DNA of 64,000 nucleotides. Origin: Zygnema cylindricum (taxonomy: Eukaryota > Streptophyta > Zygnematophyceae > Zygnematales > Zygnemataceae). The notes beneath the pieces are model-generated. The model was not told the origin of the DNA and searched no databases. It saw nothing but the letters and a program-made list of their open reading frames with translations. Position 1 is the first letter of the stretch, and each line of letters begins with the position of its first letter. Positions 63,381 to 64,000 of this stretch are shown piece by piece. The translations under genes were made by a program, and so were the position numbers. The stretch is taken from contig JBBHKE010000295.1 in NCBI GenBank assembly GCA_037447655.1, positions 123,576-187,575 of the forward strand, written 5' to 3'.

Positions 63381-64000
63381 AAACCACACCTGGAGAAACG
63401 CTAAATAGTGGTCGAGAAAATCGTCCAATAGTGACACGGGGTCCTGTCCTCTAAAAAAACCCAAAAACCCCAAAATCACACCCCGTATTTTACTATATTT
63501 ATCAACCCTAAACTGAACTATTTTTGGTAACACATGAATACCCCACTTTTAGATTTAAAAAGGTTTTTGTCTTACATGTAAGAGATCACAACAAAGGGAT
63601 GCACAAAAGACAAAAAAAAATAACAAATGACAAAAAAAGTAAGGAAAGACAAATAGTAAAATAAGACAAAAGGAAACAAAAGACAAAAAAGTACCGTCGA
63701 CTCACGGGTGTGATCTTTGATATTCTTTCCAGATATGACAAATTTCTGCCAGGTGGCGAGGATTTCCACCAATCACTCCCGACACAATATCCCACTAAGG
63801 AAAAAAAACAAAAAAATTACAGAAAAGAACAAAATATTAAAAATGAAATTTTAAAAAAGGAGAAGTGAACTTAACCAAGGTTTCGTTTTTCTTTTTTCCC
63901 TCTCCCTTCTATCCCCTCCCCTCCCCTCCCCTCCCCTCGCCTCCCCTTTTCCCCTTCCCGCCCACCAAACCCAATAATTTTTCTTTTTTTTTTTTTGCTG
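63378..64000. repeat. Duplicated block, copy 2 (truncated by window end)
   Basis: Copy of 61,487-62,109; see copy 1. The sequence ends inside a T-run region that is slightly different between copies. Confidence 0.9.
63390..63794 (-). CDS. Two exons of an unrecognised gene, copy 2
   Basis: Exons 63706-63794 and 63390-63450 encode the same peptides as copy 1 with the same splice sites. Identity extends through the intron, so this is a recent segmental duplication or an assembly duplication. It may belong to the same transcript as the exon at 62,886-63,203. Confidence 0.45.

Overview
This is a eukaryotic nuclear window: AT-rich and intron-bearing (GT-AG introns, donors mostly GTATGT or GTAAGN), dominated by transposable elements and simple repeats. 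No bacterial-type operon, rRNA, tRNA or CRISPR array was seen. Secreted proteins with long Ser-Pro blocks, a legume-type lectin domain, a FAS1 protein and a G8-domain gene suggest a large-genome alga, most plausibly of the green lineage. That assignment is inference; nothing in the window identifies the species.

Layout. 1-10,089 (minus strand) holds most of a large modular secreted or cell-surface protein read from about eleven exons: a PAN/apple module, a 39-nt microexon, a legume-type (L-type) lectin, a long Ser-Pro rod, TIG/IPT, EGF, Ig-like and transthyretin-like segments, then a Cys-rich tail. It may continue past the left edge, and its first exon was not found. It carries an in-frame TAG and several apparent one-base frameshifts, mostly at homopolymers. 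10,090-28,570 and 30,580-48,610 are transposon country: PIF/Harbinger-type MITEs (3-bp TNA duplications), Tc1/mariner-like MITEs (TA duplications), hAT-type non-autonomous elements (8-bp duplications, ATATCG-rich ends), a foldback structure and pieces of a Ty3/gypsy element. Several are nested, and target duplications or empty-site copies give the insertion order. Between these blocks, 28,575-29,808 (minus) is an intact three-exon FAS1 gene encoding 187 residues, and 38,330-39,428 (minus) is a G8-domain (fibrocystin/CEMIP-like) gene fragment.

49,100-52,060 is satellite DNA: tandem repeats of about 155 bp, then about 2.3 kb of (TCA)n with a higher-order unit. 52,928-58,413 is a complete-length but decayed Ty1/copia element with 457-bp LTRs and a TTGTT duplication, inserted in an AT-rich minisatellite. 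59,300-64,000 is purine/pyrimidine microsatellite DNA with an assembly gap (60,625-60,634) and two near-identical copies of a block holding two small exons of an unrecognised minus-strand gene.

How the genes relate. The credible host genes (modular lectin protein, FAS1 protein, G8 fragment) all look extracellular, which fits cell-wall or matrix roles, but the sequence shows no shared operation. No clearly new molecular system was found. The strongest leads are the PAN plus legume-lectin architecture built from phase 1-1 exons, the FAS1 signal peptide encoded by a CT microsatellite, and the dated nest of transposons at 44-47 kb.
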